Source: Mycteria americana
Lineage: Eukaryota; Chordata; Aves; Ciconiiformes; Ciconiidae
Direction of reading: 5' to 3'
Assembly: GCF_035582795.1 (NCBI RefSeq)
Contig: NC_134367.1
Span: forward strand, 115,592,062-115,656,061
DNA: 64,000 nucleotides
Part shown: one piece after another, positions 35,279 through 48,600 of the stretch
Numbering within the stretch: position 1 is the first letter of the stretch
Layout of the letters: the number at the start of each line of letters is the position of its first letter
Program-made: the position numbers and the translations under genes
Notes under the pieces: generated by a model
What the model was told of the DNA's origin: nothing
Databases searched by the model: none
Seen by the model: only the letters and a program-made list of their open reading frames with translations

Positions 35279-37790
35279 GTGAGTAGCTCTGGCTTTGTGC
35301 TTCCTTTGGTGGCCCAAATAGATCTCCTCCTTCTGTGGTAGTGTAGAAACTTGTCTAGTTAATCCTGGGCTCTGGCAAGCAACAGTGGAGTGGTATGGTT
35401 TGACATGTTAGTAAGATACTGCAAGAAGATGGTTAATATTGCTTTAGTGTGTTTTAGACTGTCCGGTATTTTTAGAAGACTAAACCTGCCAAGGATTTTT
35501 AGGTAGGATTGAACTGTTGCAGCGGGCTGAGTCATCTTTTGGTAAGAAACTTAGATTTCGAGTTACTGTGGCAAAGAATACTACAGATGTGCCTAGAAAT
35601 AAATTGCATTACAATAAAATAATTTAAAAGCAAATGTTTAAGGTTGGAATGTCAGCTACTTCAAAAGTCAGAAATTCCATAATTAGCTTGTTGGTACAAC
35701 TTCTGTGTAAATTTATTAGGATACTTTTTAAAAGTATATTATCATGTTAAGAGTTTTAGTTCTTCATGGGACAACTGTCTCATCTGTTGTGCAAGCTGGA
35801 TGGGGTACACTGAATTAGTAGCCATTTCATCTTTTATGTATTCATTGCATGGCTGCAGATCTCAGTATCCATTTAAAATCATGGCATGAGTTTGCCATTT
35901 AAACTCAGTTCTTTATTTTTCTTAGTGCTGTAGTATCTGTGTCAGATAGATATTTTAATTATTATTATTCATGCTTTTATTATTATTATTAATGTACCAG
36001 GTGATACAAGAGAGAACTATTAGCTTGCTTTTACAGGTAGGGTTTCAAATTTAGTTAGATCTTGATTTTTATTATTTTTTACAGACTGCTTAATATTTAT
36101 GACCAAAGCACAACTCTGCTAGACGTCATGGGCATCTAGGCATGCTCATCACTTCTGCAGATTGGACCTGGCTGTCTTGCCTTAGGCACCCAGCAGATGA
36201 GCATGTGATTAATGATGGTTTCTGAGGAGAGACTTCAGCAGCTTGACCAGAATCATGCAAGAATGCTATGGTAGAGACATGGGGAGAATCTCATCCTCTA
36301 GGCTTGTGCTTCATTGCCACCAGATTTGTTCAGAGGATGCAGTTTCTCTTACGTATAAGGCTTTCTCCTTAGTTATAAAGTGAGGTCTCTGGGATGATGG
36401 GGGAAGTAGCACTGTATTATCACCTCAGTTAAAGAAACTAGAATATAACATGTGAAAGGATCGTGTACCTTTATACTTCTTGAAATTCTGTATGTGTTTT
36501 TGGAGAGTTTTTGTTTTCTGGCTTTAAAAGCTTTGCTTTTAAAAAGCTGGAAAAAAAATTTAAATCTCATGTGTGCCATTGTGTCCATTTTTAACTAGGA
36601 TTACCAGCAGTGTCTGAATCATTAAACTCAGAGCAGAAGCCTCGCTAGTTTGAACTACAAGTGATTTGTAGTAGTAGCACCAAGTCGCTTCTCTGTGCTA
36701 ACTAGCTATGGTGCAGCTGCCCTGTGAGTTTTGCAGTGGGCTGTGAAGAGCAGAGGATTATAGAGACTGAGGACTCTGAACTTGCTTCAGTTCCAGGCTA
36801 TGGATAGGTTATTTTCAACAGCCCAGTTCAGACAATGTAGTATCCTTTCGTTAGACTTGCCTTGTGCCTGTATCTCCTTGTTGCCCTGGACAGTTCCACC
36901 TTGCTCTGTTCTTGTTACTCCCCCATTGCCTGCCTCTCTTCATCCTAGCACTTTGCTCCTGCTTTCTCCACAGCCTTCACTTTTCTGTCTGGCCTATCCC
37001 CGAACAGCCTATTTATATTTAAGCAATTCAAACTGTTCTTCGTTCTCCATGCTTCCTGAGAGCAGATGGAGAATCTCAATTTTCTCTGTGATTAGATACC
37101 AAAATGGAGACAACCCCTATCCCCCTCCCAAAGCTTTCTGGCACAGCTGAAGGAAAGTCTTGCTGTGCTCTTGTGGCTCTGGGCTGGAGCACGTATACTT
37201 GTTTTGGCAGGATGATACATGTGCAGGTTAACTGACGTATAGGACTTGAAACATGCTCTGTGCTTATGGACTTCTCAGAAAATACTGCTTGCAGCTTTTA
37301 TCTGACCCTCCCTGCACAAATGGAAATTTCCTCAGAGCCTACATTTTGGTCAAATTGGTGCATGTTCTTTGCAAAGCTGAGTTTAGACTATGTCTTGTTG
37401 CTAAGCCATTGCTTCAGGTGCATGGTTGCAAATACTCATTCTTCTCCATTCTTCTTTGCATTAGCTAGCTTTGTTTTGTACCATTCCTACTGTTCATCAA
37501 ACTTTGAGTTTCTCCTTCATAAACAGGAGTGCTAAAACTTCTGTAAATTATGGGAGTATTTTTTTTAACATAGTCTAAACAAAGTAACTTTGTTCTTGGA
37601 AACAGCAGAACTCTTAAAAGCACCAAAACCTCCAAATAAAGCGTAAAATATGCTCAGTTATGCTCTCAGGGGAACATTTCAAACTAATTTTAAATTTGGT
37701 AGAGGCACTAAATGTGGGATTCAGTGACTTCATGGTTGCATGAATCTGTGACTGGGGACTGATAGAAGCTCTATGCACTAACTCTGCCTT

Positions 37791-37838
37791 AGAAATGTGC
37801 AGCTTACAGAAATGTGCAGCTTACAGAAATGTGCAGCT
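37791..37838 (+). repeat. 17-bp tandem repeat, about 2.8 copies
   Basis: The unit AGAAATGTGCAGCTTAC is repeated without mismatch for two copies plus a partial third ending GCAGCT. Confidence 0.85.
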
Positions 37839-38091
37839 GTATTGTCAACAACAACTACCTCTAACTAGAGAAATAGCCTTTTATGTTTTATAATGTTGGC
37901 TCACAGTAGTCTTCAATACTGCATGAGGTCATTACCCCACTTGAAGGCCCTGAGAAACTACCTGACTTGCTAAAGGGCATAAATAGCAATGAGAAATTCT
38001 AATTCCCAGCTCTGAATAGAGCTCGGAATTTGGCTTGTGCTAGCTGAGTTGTGTGTTGTGAGCCTTCATTGAACAGTCATTTCTGCGCCCG

Positions 38092-38197
38092 CCCCTTGAA
38101 GTGTACACCCTTTAGGCACCCTTTAGTACACCCTTTAGTACCCTTTAAGCACCCTTTAGTACACCCTTTAGGTACACCCCTTGAAGTGTACACCCTT
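38092..38197 (+). repeat. CCCTTTAG-type tandem cluster within flanking direct repeats
   Basis: Several irregular copies of CACCCTTTAG and GTACACCC are bracketed by two copies of a 21-base segment that starts CCCCTTGAAGTG and ends TACACCCTT (38092-38112 and 38177-38197). Confidence 0.8.
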
Positions 38198-41100
38198 CTG
38201 TGCTGTCCCCTTGCAGTGCTTGATGTTGGTGTGGGACCAGTCAGAACTGTGAGCTGTATGGGGCTCGAAGTAATCTGGAAAAAATATAAAAATACCTCTG
38301 TTGGCCCAAGGAAATGGATAGCATAGGATCAAGTGACAGATGAAAAAGGGAGTGTATCTTAAAGTGAGCATATAGCTGTAACATCAATAGTAGCATTTTT
38401 TTGTTTATCATAGACCTTTCTGAATCTAACCCATAGCATGCAAGCTGGACAGTCCAAGCTTTGCTGTGAGTGATGGATCCTACTCAAGCAGGTGTGTGGC
38501 ATATTTATGTGATGCTGGGGCTCAGCTGCCAGAAGATTTTTTGTGTAATTTGCCCTCCCATTGTGACTGTCTCTGGCTGGGCATCTGCTTGAACATTGTA
38601 GTTCTTAGTGCTGGCATACTTCCAGTATTGAGCCAATTTCTAATTTTAGATCTATGTAATGTATTCCTTGAATTCCTTTCCTCCTCTCCTCCTATATGCT
38701 GGCTGACAAAGTTTTGACAAATGAAGATGTTCGTCCTCTGCAGTTAGCCTGTTGGTAGTTCATTTTCCTGTCACTCTAAGTCAGTAAAGTTTGGCTGTCT
38801 GACAGCAATGATATTTTTGTTCTTATTTTTGGAGAAAGGCATGGACAGGGAGTGCTTATGCTTTTTATCAAAACTTTTGGACTTGAAGTATTCTTTTGAG
38901 TCATCATTCTTTACTTGCATATATTTTTGATGCTTTGACTGGATGAAATTTGGACAGTACTGGAACCATGTGACTCCTGCTGAGACCCCAGAGGGACTTG
39001 ATTCACACGTGCTCTGAATGGTGTGAACTGCTTTGTTCAGGGGAAGGAACAACGTCAAATAGAACTTGTACTTGCTTTGAACTAGGTATAGATGTTAAGG
39101 CTGAATGGATGTATCTCTTTAGTTCACCTAAACGCTTTGTATTGGGGATTCACAACTGAGACTTATTAGCAAGACAGAGTTGGCAGCTCCTGCACTGAGC
39201 TTTGAATACAAGTGGTGACTCTTGTACATGTGTATGCTCTTTTGTCAGGTGCAGTCCATACTTTCGTTTTTTCCAGGTTTCTGAGGTTCTTGAACTGAAG
39301 TTTTGGTTACACTTGTCTTTCTCCTGTTTATTTTGGAGACCTTGCTGGAAGCCCCACAAACTTTTGTGGACTCTTCACCTTGTCTTGGTCACAAAGGCCA
39401 TTTATGGTTCTAAGAGGGAACCTGGGAGAAGGAAGGTGCTTTGTCAGTCTTGGGGCCTGTTTTGGTCTCACTCTGTGCAGAATTGGTTTAAGTGGGCTTT
39501 GGCAGGTCTTCATATGATTTAGAATGTGGCTGGTTGACTTCTCCTTGATTGGCTTCTCAGTTCATGCCTGTTTTATATAAGTTAGTTTTCCCTTGAGATC
39601 AGTATAACTCCAGTCCTCCTAAGCAAGTTGAGTGGACTCTGAGAGTTTGGTGAATGTAGGTCTACTCTTCCTCACCTGTTGTTAAGTCAGATGAGGCCTG
39701 CTAGCCATTTCTGGATCAAGTAGCCCATTGAGTTGGGCTGCAGGAGTTGCAGGCTTGACTATACAAGTGCTCCTAAAAGGCAGTCACAGTAGTCACTGTT
39801 TGACCTTGTCAACATTTGAAGCCTGTGGGTGACAGCCTTGACCCTGGCTGAGTTCACCGTAGGTGACTGGCTCTCGGTTTGGTCCTTTGCTCTGGATTCA
39901 GAGCACATGTTCTTGTTCCTGACCTTGCCACCAATCCTGAGACTGAACCACTCATGCCTTGGTCCTGGAGTGTTTCCTGGGAAGGTCTAGTCTTTATATA
40001 ATATCTTTGGAAGGCACACTTTGTTTAGAGCAGTGGTGTCTTATACGCTTGTTGAATAAAACATTAAATTTGTAATTGAAGGCTATTTTGGAGGTGGGGC
40101 GGGGGAGATGTTGCCTTGAGTTTTTGAGTACTGATTTCTGCTTAGTGGGAAGGCTGTGTGTTGTTTGTGGTGTGGTGTTTTGTTTGTTTTTTTGTTTTTG
40201 TTTTTTTTAATAGGCTCTGGAGGATTGTGCTGCAAGTGTTTTTTTTTCAGGATAAATCCGAAATATTTCAGGATATTTAAAGGAGACTTCAAAGGGAGCC
40301 ATCCACCAGTAACTACTGGTACATGCAGGGGGGCTTTTGGGAGTGGCTTCCCTCATCAGGTCATGGCTGTTTTGTGTTGGTAGTCCTGAGGGACAGTCCA
40401 GTTTGGGGAATTCCTGGAACCCCCTAGTTGGAGACTGCCACACTGAGGGGTCAAGTAGAGTGGCTTTTTGGTAACAGTTTATTCCAAGGGCCTAATGTGG
40501 TATGAAACCTCTTAGAAAGTGGAAGAAGCACTGCAATGAGCTGTATGGTCGTCTGGCTGTCAGTGGGATGCTGAAAGGGCTGAAATAATGTCTGAGATGC
40601 AGCTTACTTAATTTTAGTTGTCTATGTGTAAGTCCAAATAAATACCTGTGTTTGATCAGTTGAATTGTTCACTTGACTCCACAGGCTGTAATGGAAAACT
40701 GGACACCCAGCTCACATATAGGCTCATGCATTTAGGTAGAATGAATCCTGCTGGTGTTGTCAGCCTGTATCCCAGTCTTAACAGTAAATGGACTGGTGGA
40801 AGGTAGGAAACAGGATGAGAAGAGAATATTCCCAGAGCAGTGAGGCTTAGCATGGGCTGGTGACTGATTACACTTAGGTGATTCTCGTTAGATGTTCCCT
40901 TCTCTTTCTTGACTTTGTGTTTAATGGTTTCATTATGATAACAACTTGCTCTGCAACAAAGAAAAGGAAATGGCTGCTGATGGCCTCTGGATATTGCTGA
41001 AAAATCAAGGAGGATGGCAGTGCTGGTAATGATGAATGGGACCCTCTGGTGTGCTGGTAAAAGTATGCCAGAGAATAATTTCCATAAGAGGGTGAGAAAG

Positions 41101-43702
41101 GATGTGAGGAAGCAGAGGCAGCTTGAGGGCTCTTGGACAGTGAGATGCATCCATTGGAATGTGTGTATAAAATCGGTTTTCTGATTCAGCAGAAGCTCTG
41201 ATCTTGATCTCATGTCATCTCACATTTGTTGCTCTGTAAACTTATATGGGTCCTCCAGTTTGGCTGTTTTCCTAGGTGAGCAGTCTCAGTATCTGTACCT
41301 TTCTTCCTGAACCTGCTTCTCCAATGCACACATTCTCTTGCTTTTTCTGAGGTAGCAGTCCTAGTCTGTCCTTAGTTTTTCCAGGCTCCTGATCGTTCTC
41401 TTCATCCTGAAATGGAATCACTCCTAACTCAGTGAGAGCCTCTAGCAGCAAGGTGATTGATATTGTGCATTGTACATGACTAGACCTTCCTACAGGTCCT
41501 TATAGTGCTGCTCTCCTAATCATATTACTGTGTTGTTCCATTTATATTTTAGTAGCTTTGCATTTTGACAACTGTGTTAGATGTGGGAGCTGTCCCTGTT
41601 AATGCCAGTGAGTGGAAAAGGATCATTGTACGTGTTTGTGCTGGCTCAGTAATATTTCTCCCCAGATCCATTTCTTGAATTTGCAACCCAGCAAGATGTT
41701 TGGGTAGCCTATGTTTCTTCTCCATCCCAGCTATGTTCTGCTATATTTATTACTGTTGACTTTTGCTTGTTATGTTACCCATTTTCCCACTGAGACTTTT
41801 TTAATCTTCCTCAAAGTCCTTCCAGATGCCGACTAAACTTTTTGACTTCTGCAGCTTTTACTGTCCCTTTCCCTTCTGTTTTGTTAATACATCAGGCAAC
41901 AGAAGATCTTGTGTACTGAATCCTGATGTATTAGCTGGCATGTTATTGCTATGCTGAACGTAGCATTGTTTTGATAGAAAGATTTTTAATAGCCAGCTCA
42001 CTTAGTGTGAATTTCCAAGTAGAAGTAGAGCTGCACTGTAATAATTTATGAATAATATGTGGTGACCTAGTTACTGGGCTGTTTACTGTATGAATATGCC
42101 TGTTTAGCCCAGTGGAAGGTTGTGAGGAACAATAACAAGTAAAAGGAGAAGAATGGCTCCAGACAGCAACTCTCAAAGGGTTATCAGGAAATACCTTCAG
42201 AGACAATAGTCAGGCTGTTAATATGGAAAGTACTACCTTCTTCATGCAGAGCTGTTTTTCTTGACCTGGGAGCCAGAAAAGCACATGGTTTGGGTGGCCT
42301 TAAGAAGAAAAAACAGCCTGCCCTTGAGAGGCAGGGCCCTTTGTTCAGCAAACTGGAGAGATGCACAGGACAGGCCTTCTGTGGTGCAGAAGACACTAAA
42401 ATATCATTAAACCTCATTAAACATTGTGCAAGATACATGTTTGACTATCTGCCTGATTTAAACTTCTTTTTCTCTTCAAGTGTTATTGCTGCCATTGGAA
42501 AGAAGCAGCGCTCAGGGCTTCCTGAGCAGTTGTGAACAGAGGGAACACAAAATGCTGAAGGGAGGGGCTGCAGCTAGGTTCAATGAACAAGTGCTAAGCA
42601 GATCAAAGGAGCCCTGATCTAGCTCTGCTGTAAACCTGAATGTGTTCCTGGGCAGCATAGTAAATATATTTAAGAAACAAATATAAAATAATTTTCCTGG
42701 CATAGACATCGACACTTGCAACACGTTAGGAGTCTGTCTTATACATGCATATGTATAACTATATGTGCATATGCTGTCAAGTCTCAGCAGAAGGAGAATC
42801 AAGGAATCACCTTCCAGGAAAGGCAGAGGATCCCAGCTTGCTCTCTGAGTGGGTGGCTACTCTAGAACAGGCAGACAATCTATCTCTAGTAGGTGCATAT
42901 CAAATATGCTGACACTTAGACATCTTGAGCTTTGAGTTTATGTCAATTGAAATTGTTTTGATTTCCAAATAGCGATATCCTTCTATTGTGAAACAATCTT
43001 TAATTTTGCTCAGAGACACAAAAAGTATCATTTGGTGTGGTTTAAAATTAAAAAGAAAAAAAAAGAGAGAAAGGGAGAATAAGAAACAATAGAGCTGTAC
43101 TTGTGGCTTGTACATAACTGTTTTGAGGTAATGCAGTTGGCAGTTCTCTGAAATGTGACACTGAAGTAACCTCATTAGCAGAGCAGGTCAAGCATCTTGT
43201 AAAATATTCCAGTGGATGTTTTGTTCTGTATTTAAAATCCTGTGAATGAGTTGTAAACTTCATTTAACTTATTTCTTGAAAGCATTAGTTCCAACTACCA
43301 TGGTTCTGTTTTACTGCAGAGATGTGTTTGTTGAGAGGGAATGACAGTTTTTATCTACCATGGTCTGGATAGTGGTTCTACTATCTCCTTGAAGGGTCTT
43401 TTCTTGAATTTTTGCAAGAACATTATTGAGGTAATAGGCGTTATCATTTGCTTTTAAATGTATCACATCATCACTTGCTAGGTTTGTTCTTTGTTGTTAC
43501 AGCAAAGAATTTATACATAGCACAGTCAAGTGGGTAGCTGGACTTTTGCCTAGCTGTGCAGTGAAGGGATTCAGGCACAGCACAGATTGGGAGCTGAGTT
43601 TGTTCTCCCTATGCAGTAAAGAAGCTGGTGCCTGGCTCTGTGAGAGCCAATTTGATGTTGTCTCTCTTGTACCTTGTACCAAACCTCTTTGTACTTTTCT
43701 AG

Positions 43703-43900
<198 letters not shown>

Positions 43901-46738
43901 TAGAATCCAAAGTTGCAAATGTTTTTTTATAATTTTCTCTTCAGCTTCCATCTCTATGTAATGTTACATTAAGTCATTCCACTCAAAGTTACTACGTTCT
44001 GCAAAGTGTCCTACTCAAGTGAGTCCCAACTGCAGGGACTATTTTTGTCTGTCAGGCTATAAGAACAATGAGGAGACTTAAACTGAGCTATTGGTACACT
44101 GGTCTGTGCAGTGCAGTGATACTGATTAGATAATAAGGAATAGAGTGAGCAATGTCTGACTAAGAAATGAGGTTAGCTGATTGCCTCCCAGAGGACTGGG
44201 ACAATGTTTGTGACTAGCACTGGGAGCATGACGGAGTCTCTAAGTAAAATGGTTGACTAGTAGATGAGTGCAAAAAGTGGATAACATGAAGCATAGCGAA
44301 ACTGGCAATTAGTTTATTTTTCAGGTACCTGACTGTCCTGAAGGCAAAGTTTGAGGTGATTTTAGGTCTTATAGTTTTGGGAGTGGTCGTTTTGAATTAT
44401 GTTGATTTGAATGATATGCCTATTCTTAATTTTCCCTAACACAGCTTTATATTGGTTTGGATGTGGAATTCTGCCCTGGCACCCTTGATTTCTATAGTTG
44501 AAACTGGCAAAGCTTATAAGCAGGTTTCAAACTGACTGGGAAGCAGCAAAATGGGAGCCTTCCTTGACTCATGTCCAACCCTGCATCCACTTAAGAAATT
44601 ACACTGAAGGGGGACTTGCCTTATGTCAGGATGCTGTTTTCTCTTTGCTCAGATGAAACTATAAATAAGGTTAAAAGTTAAAACTTCCTGTGCTGGTCTT
44701 TAAAGTCTTTGAAGTCACACTCATTCTCAGGAGTGAACTAGTAGAACAGGGTGAAAGAAGCCAGCCAGTATCCCAAAGGCTTTTGCGATGCTGATGAGAT
44801 ACAGTTTAACACCAAAGGGTGCAAGGGAGCAGTCTTGCTGCAGTTGTTCCCGTCTGAAGGAACAGTGAGGGGCTTCTACTAAAAACTGATCACTAGGGGA
44901 GGATATAAACAAGGAATTTCCAAATCTGCCTTTGAGGAACTGAGAACTGCTGTTTGCTGAAGTGCATTGTGCATGGATTTCCTTGTGAAGGTAAGGGCAG
45001 CTATTGACAGGTACAATTCCCATATTCTAGTATAATATGCCTTTGAAGGGATGTTCCTTTTTGCAGGATTCCCACTTGGGCTGAGGAAACAGCTTCCCAT
45101 GAAGCAGTGAGTAGTGTCCTTATCACCAGGGCTCATGCTTCAGAGATAGTGTTATGGCCCCATGTCTGTGTCTATACCTCTGCCCTTGCACAAAATCTCC
45201 AGAGGTATGATTGAATTAGGGTGAGACTGTTGCAGGTCTTGTGAAACAGGGGTTACTCAATGTTTGTGACAGATCGCCTCTAGGTAAAAGTCAGTGAATT
45301 ATTTTTGAAGGTCAGATAATTTTCCATAGTTCAGCTCTTCTTAGAGGAGGACTGATAAAGCCTTTTTTGAATACACAGTATTGTAATAGATGCAGCTGAG
45401 CTGTGTAAAGAGAATTGAAACAAAGGAGAAATCAACCCAGGTCATTAGGAGGAAGCTTGCTGTTGATCTGTGAAAGGCCTGGATACACAGAGCTCCCAGA
45501 GAACAGCAGAGTAGGTGGCTGAGGTTTGAAAGCAATGTAGTGAGGGCAAGCAAGGCAGAGATTTAGATTTTTGCATTTGGTTGTACACTTGGAACTGCTC
45601 TGCATTAAGTGAGGGTGTGACTGTGTAGAATGGTGGATTATTAAAATACCAAGAGACAATGCTATCATGCTGGCTAGTGTCAATATGTGTTACATCCAGG
45701 GCAGGGAATGCTTGAAAAGCATGAACTAGCATCAGAAAATGTGCAAGGAGTTGACTAATACTTGTGTTTTGCCATCAGTGTTTATTTCTGGAAAATAGCT
45801 GAGAATACCAAATGCTTGAAAAAACACCCACAGTTGTACATAGCATGAACCTGGTAATTGGGGAGACGGAGTGGTGGTGTGTGGGGTTAGGAAAGTCCCT
45901 TGGCAAAGCAGTTAGCAAATATTAAGGGACAGAAAAGACAGAAGAAGCAGAATTGGCTATGCATCAGCTATCCTGCATTTAAGAATGACAAATTACTTCA
46001 GCCATATTTTTACAAATCAAGCTGTTCTGTGAAGAATTTATCTTTTTTTTGCTCAAGGTTAATTCCCAAATGCCTTACTGAAATAAATGATACAGTTAAA
46101 ATAAGAAATAAGGTTGAGAGAGTCGGGAATCATGTATTGTGTATGTTTTCACTGTGAGCTGTTGTGAAGAGGTGAGAAACATTTCAGAAAGGGAGATGCT
46201 GACTTTATCCAAACAGTTGGTGGATGGAGGATGTTGGTGGTATTACCATAGGTGATATAGTCGGCTCATGGTTTTCCAGGTGGAAAGCAAGGGAACAATG
46301 TTGTCTAAAATTCCTCTGTACTTTTCTGATAGAATTGAACATTGCAGTCCCTCTTAAATAGTACAACTTTATTGTTTTCTATTTAGGTATCACACCAACA
46401 TTAAAGGACTAATAAGCTGCTGCTCTTTTCAGAGCTTGTGATCAGGGTGTTGCAAGTTGCTAGAGCTTCACAGAGTTTGGGACAGAGAAGGCTGGCTATT
46501 AGCCCATACTGCAGACCTACTTTAGGACCTGATTTGGGTGCAGCCCGACCTCTCAGTGCAGTAGCCCCTGATCAGTGTGGACTGCAGGCTATTGCCAACA
46601 GTCAGACTTTCTGGGACACTTTCTGGAATAGCCACATAAGGAACATAGCTGCAGGTCCCTCACAATGTCCTTTCGGCACTGGCAGTCCACACAGAACAAC
46701 TGGGGAACTAATCAGTTAATGACTCTTCTAGAGACTTA

Positions 46739-46775
46739 AAGGTATAGAGACTCTTCTAGAGAGTCTCTATACCTT
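46739..46775. repeat. Inverted repeat with 15-bp perfect arms
   Basis: The left arm, AAGGTATAGAGACTC (46739-46753), and right arm, GAGTCTCTATACCTT (46761-46775), are exact complements around the 7-base loop TTCTAGA. A partial direct repeat (GACTCTTCTAGAGA) precedes it at 46731. It abuts the CR1 fragment. Confidence 0.9.
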
Positions 46776-46800
46776 CTAAGAAACACTATGTGTAGTTTTC

Positions 46801-47012
46801 TACTGTGAGAGTGGTCACTTTTTTTACTGTGAGGGTGGTCAAACACTGTGGCACAGGTTGCCCAGAGAGTTTGTGGAGTCTCCGTCCTTGGAGACATTCA
46901 AAACCCAACTGGATGCAGCCCTGGACAACCCACTCTAGCTGTCTTTGCTTGAACAGGGTGGGTGGGCTAGATGATCTCAGGAGGTCCCTTCCAACATAAA
47001 TGATTCTGTGAT
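46801..47012 (+). mobile_element. CR1 LINE 3' end fragment
   Basis: Contains the characteristic CR1 3' sequence: CTGTGAGGGTGGTCAAACAC, GGCACAGGTTGCCCAGAGAG, GGAGACATTCAAAACCCA, a GGGCTAGATGATCTCAGGAG-like segment, CCCTTCCAAC and the terminal GATTCTGTGAT. It is truncated at the 5' end, as nearly all CR1 copies are, and moderately diverged. It lies in sense orientation within TTBK1. Confidence 0.9.
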
Positions 47013-48239
47013 ACCTGTGCTTAGCTATGTGAGATCATTGCCACTTCAGTATCTCTCAACTGCCCTGTAGAGTCATTCTGTTCTGCCTCTTACTTGATTT
47101 GATTTTTCTAGCTGTATAGTGCTTTTTCTTTATCTTTTTAGATATTAATGCCTTTGGCAAAGGCAAAGTGCTTTCTGACTTGTATTATTACTTGCAAGGA
47201 TTGTAGATCATCTTCTGACCAACCTTCCAAATCTTTATACTGTCTTGAGGCTAGGAAGCACCAGCAATGGTGCCCTTTTAGGCTTTGGGTGAAACATGGT
47301 TGAGAAGTCAGCTTACAGAGTTTCTTGCTCAAGCAGGTGATGAGCTGAAGCTCTCAGTTGTCCTGTTGTTACACATTTACCCAAAAAGTTTCCAGCAAAA
47401 TGTCTGTCTGTCTTGCCTTCCATGGACTAATTTAGTGAAAATCAAAACTTCTTGGTCCCACAGAGTTGCTGTAGAGTATTTCCTTGTTCAAGCTGGGCTT
47501 GCAGGGCTCAGGACATTGTCTGGTGCTACTCTATCTGGCCAATTCTAATCAGAGCACCACAAGATAAAATTGTTTTCATCTTTGTCAAGCACTGTTTTGC
47601 TTACATTGTCCTGTTGCTCCCCTCTTCTGATAGGGCCTTGGCACTCTTGAACCAAAGCCATTTTCTCAGTGTGTGTTGGTAAGCTTGCTTGGGGAACAGG
47701 GAAATTGTATTCTCTTTTTGGTACCATTAGGAATGTTGACCTCAGTATCACAATGTGCATTACTGTCCTTGCTGCTCAAAGAGGCCTGCACCCTCCACAG
47801 TGCTGGATTTTACCCCTATCATCATTGCAGCAGATCGGATCCTCCATGATGCCAGGCCTCTTCCATGAGGAGTCGCCATTTGAAAACAAGTCTGTCTTTC
47901 CAAAACCTCACCACGTGGTGGCATTCAGGCAACCCTACCTTGTTGTAGAACCAGTGGCCACTAGATTATGACCTTGGACCTCTCTTTCACTTGAGATCAT
48001 GCCATGTGTTTACCCACTGTCTGCTGTAGGTGAAGTCCTCTGCTGTTTATCAACACCAGCCTGAGCAACTCTTTTGGCCTGACTACAGGAGTTGCTCACC
48101 ACTTCCATTGGGCTTCATAATCTCTGGTTTATCTGTCCCTTCCATGGATGACGGAGTAAGCAGGACTAAGTTTACCTGGAGGATCAGAAAATTTTCCTTC
48201 CTTTAAGAAGGCTGCTGTGCAGTTCCCAGCTACTGGGTG

Positions 48240-48600
48240 TCATGGAGAGTCCAAGAAACCAAATCAGAGAGTAGACTTTCATAGTAATAGATTCTTATAT
48301 ACATATTTATCTCTAAAATGTGCGATAAATAACAAGCAATATGGAAATGATATGAAAAATTCATGGTGTACAGCAATAAGAAATGTGTGTATGTAGTTGG
48401 TAAGTATAGGGATAATAAATCAAAGTAATAGTATGAAAAAAGATAATAAGAAAAATTATTTGATAGACAGTTAATAGAGAATTACCCTACTAGGGACGAA
48501 AATCTTAGCTATAACAAATTCAGAAACTGTTTCAGGGGTGGTTTGACACATCTGCACAGGGAACTTCTGCATGAATACAGCTTCTCTGTCAGGAGAATAC
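48240..48600. other. AT-rich block, possible unclassified interspersed repeat
   Basis: A low-GC stretch starting TGTCATGGAGAGTCC that differs in texture from its surroundings and reads like a decayed dispersed element (LTR or internal retroviral fragment). I cannot name it. No target-site duplication or open frame was found. Confidence 0.25.

Larger units (their letters stand above)
35279..43702 (+). other. TTBK1 intron between coding exons 1 and 2
   Basis: About 8.4 kb bounded by GTGAGT and CTAG. It holds ATT microsatellites at about 35953-35991, a 17-bp tandem triplicate at 37791-37838, and a CCTTTAGTACAC-type tandem cluster at 38092-38197. Minus-strand open frames at 38771-39058 (95 aa) and 40656-41213 (185 aa) have no recognised homology and are treated as chance. 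Confidence 0.75.

Noticed and set aside
38771-39058. 95-codon minus-strand frame with a Lys/Ser-rich peptide
   Set aside because: Looks mildly protein-like, but the Lys content follows from AT-rich sequence. No family, splice sites or polyadenylation context were found.
40656-41213. 185-codon minus-strand frame in a TTBK1 intron
   Set aside because: No recognisable motif, and the hydrophobic stretches are explained by intronic purine/pyrimidine bias. Treated as chance.
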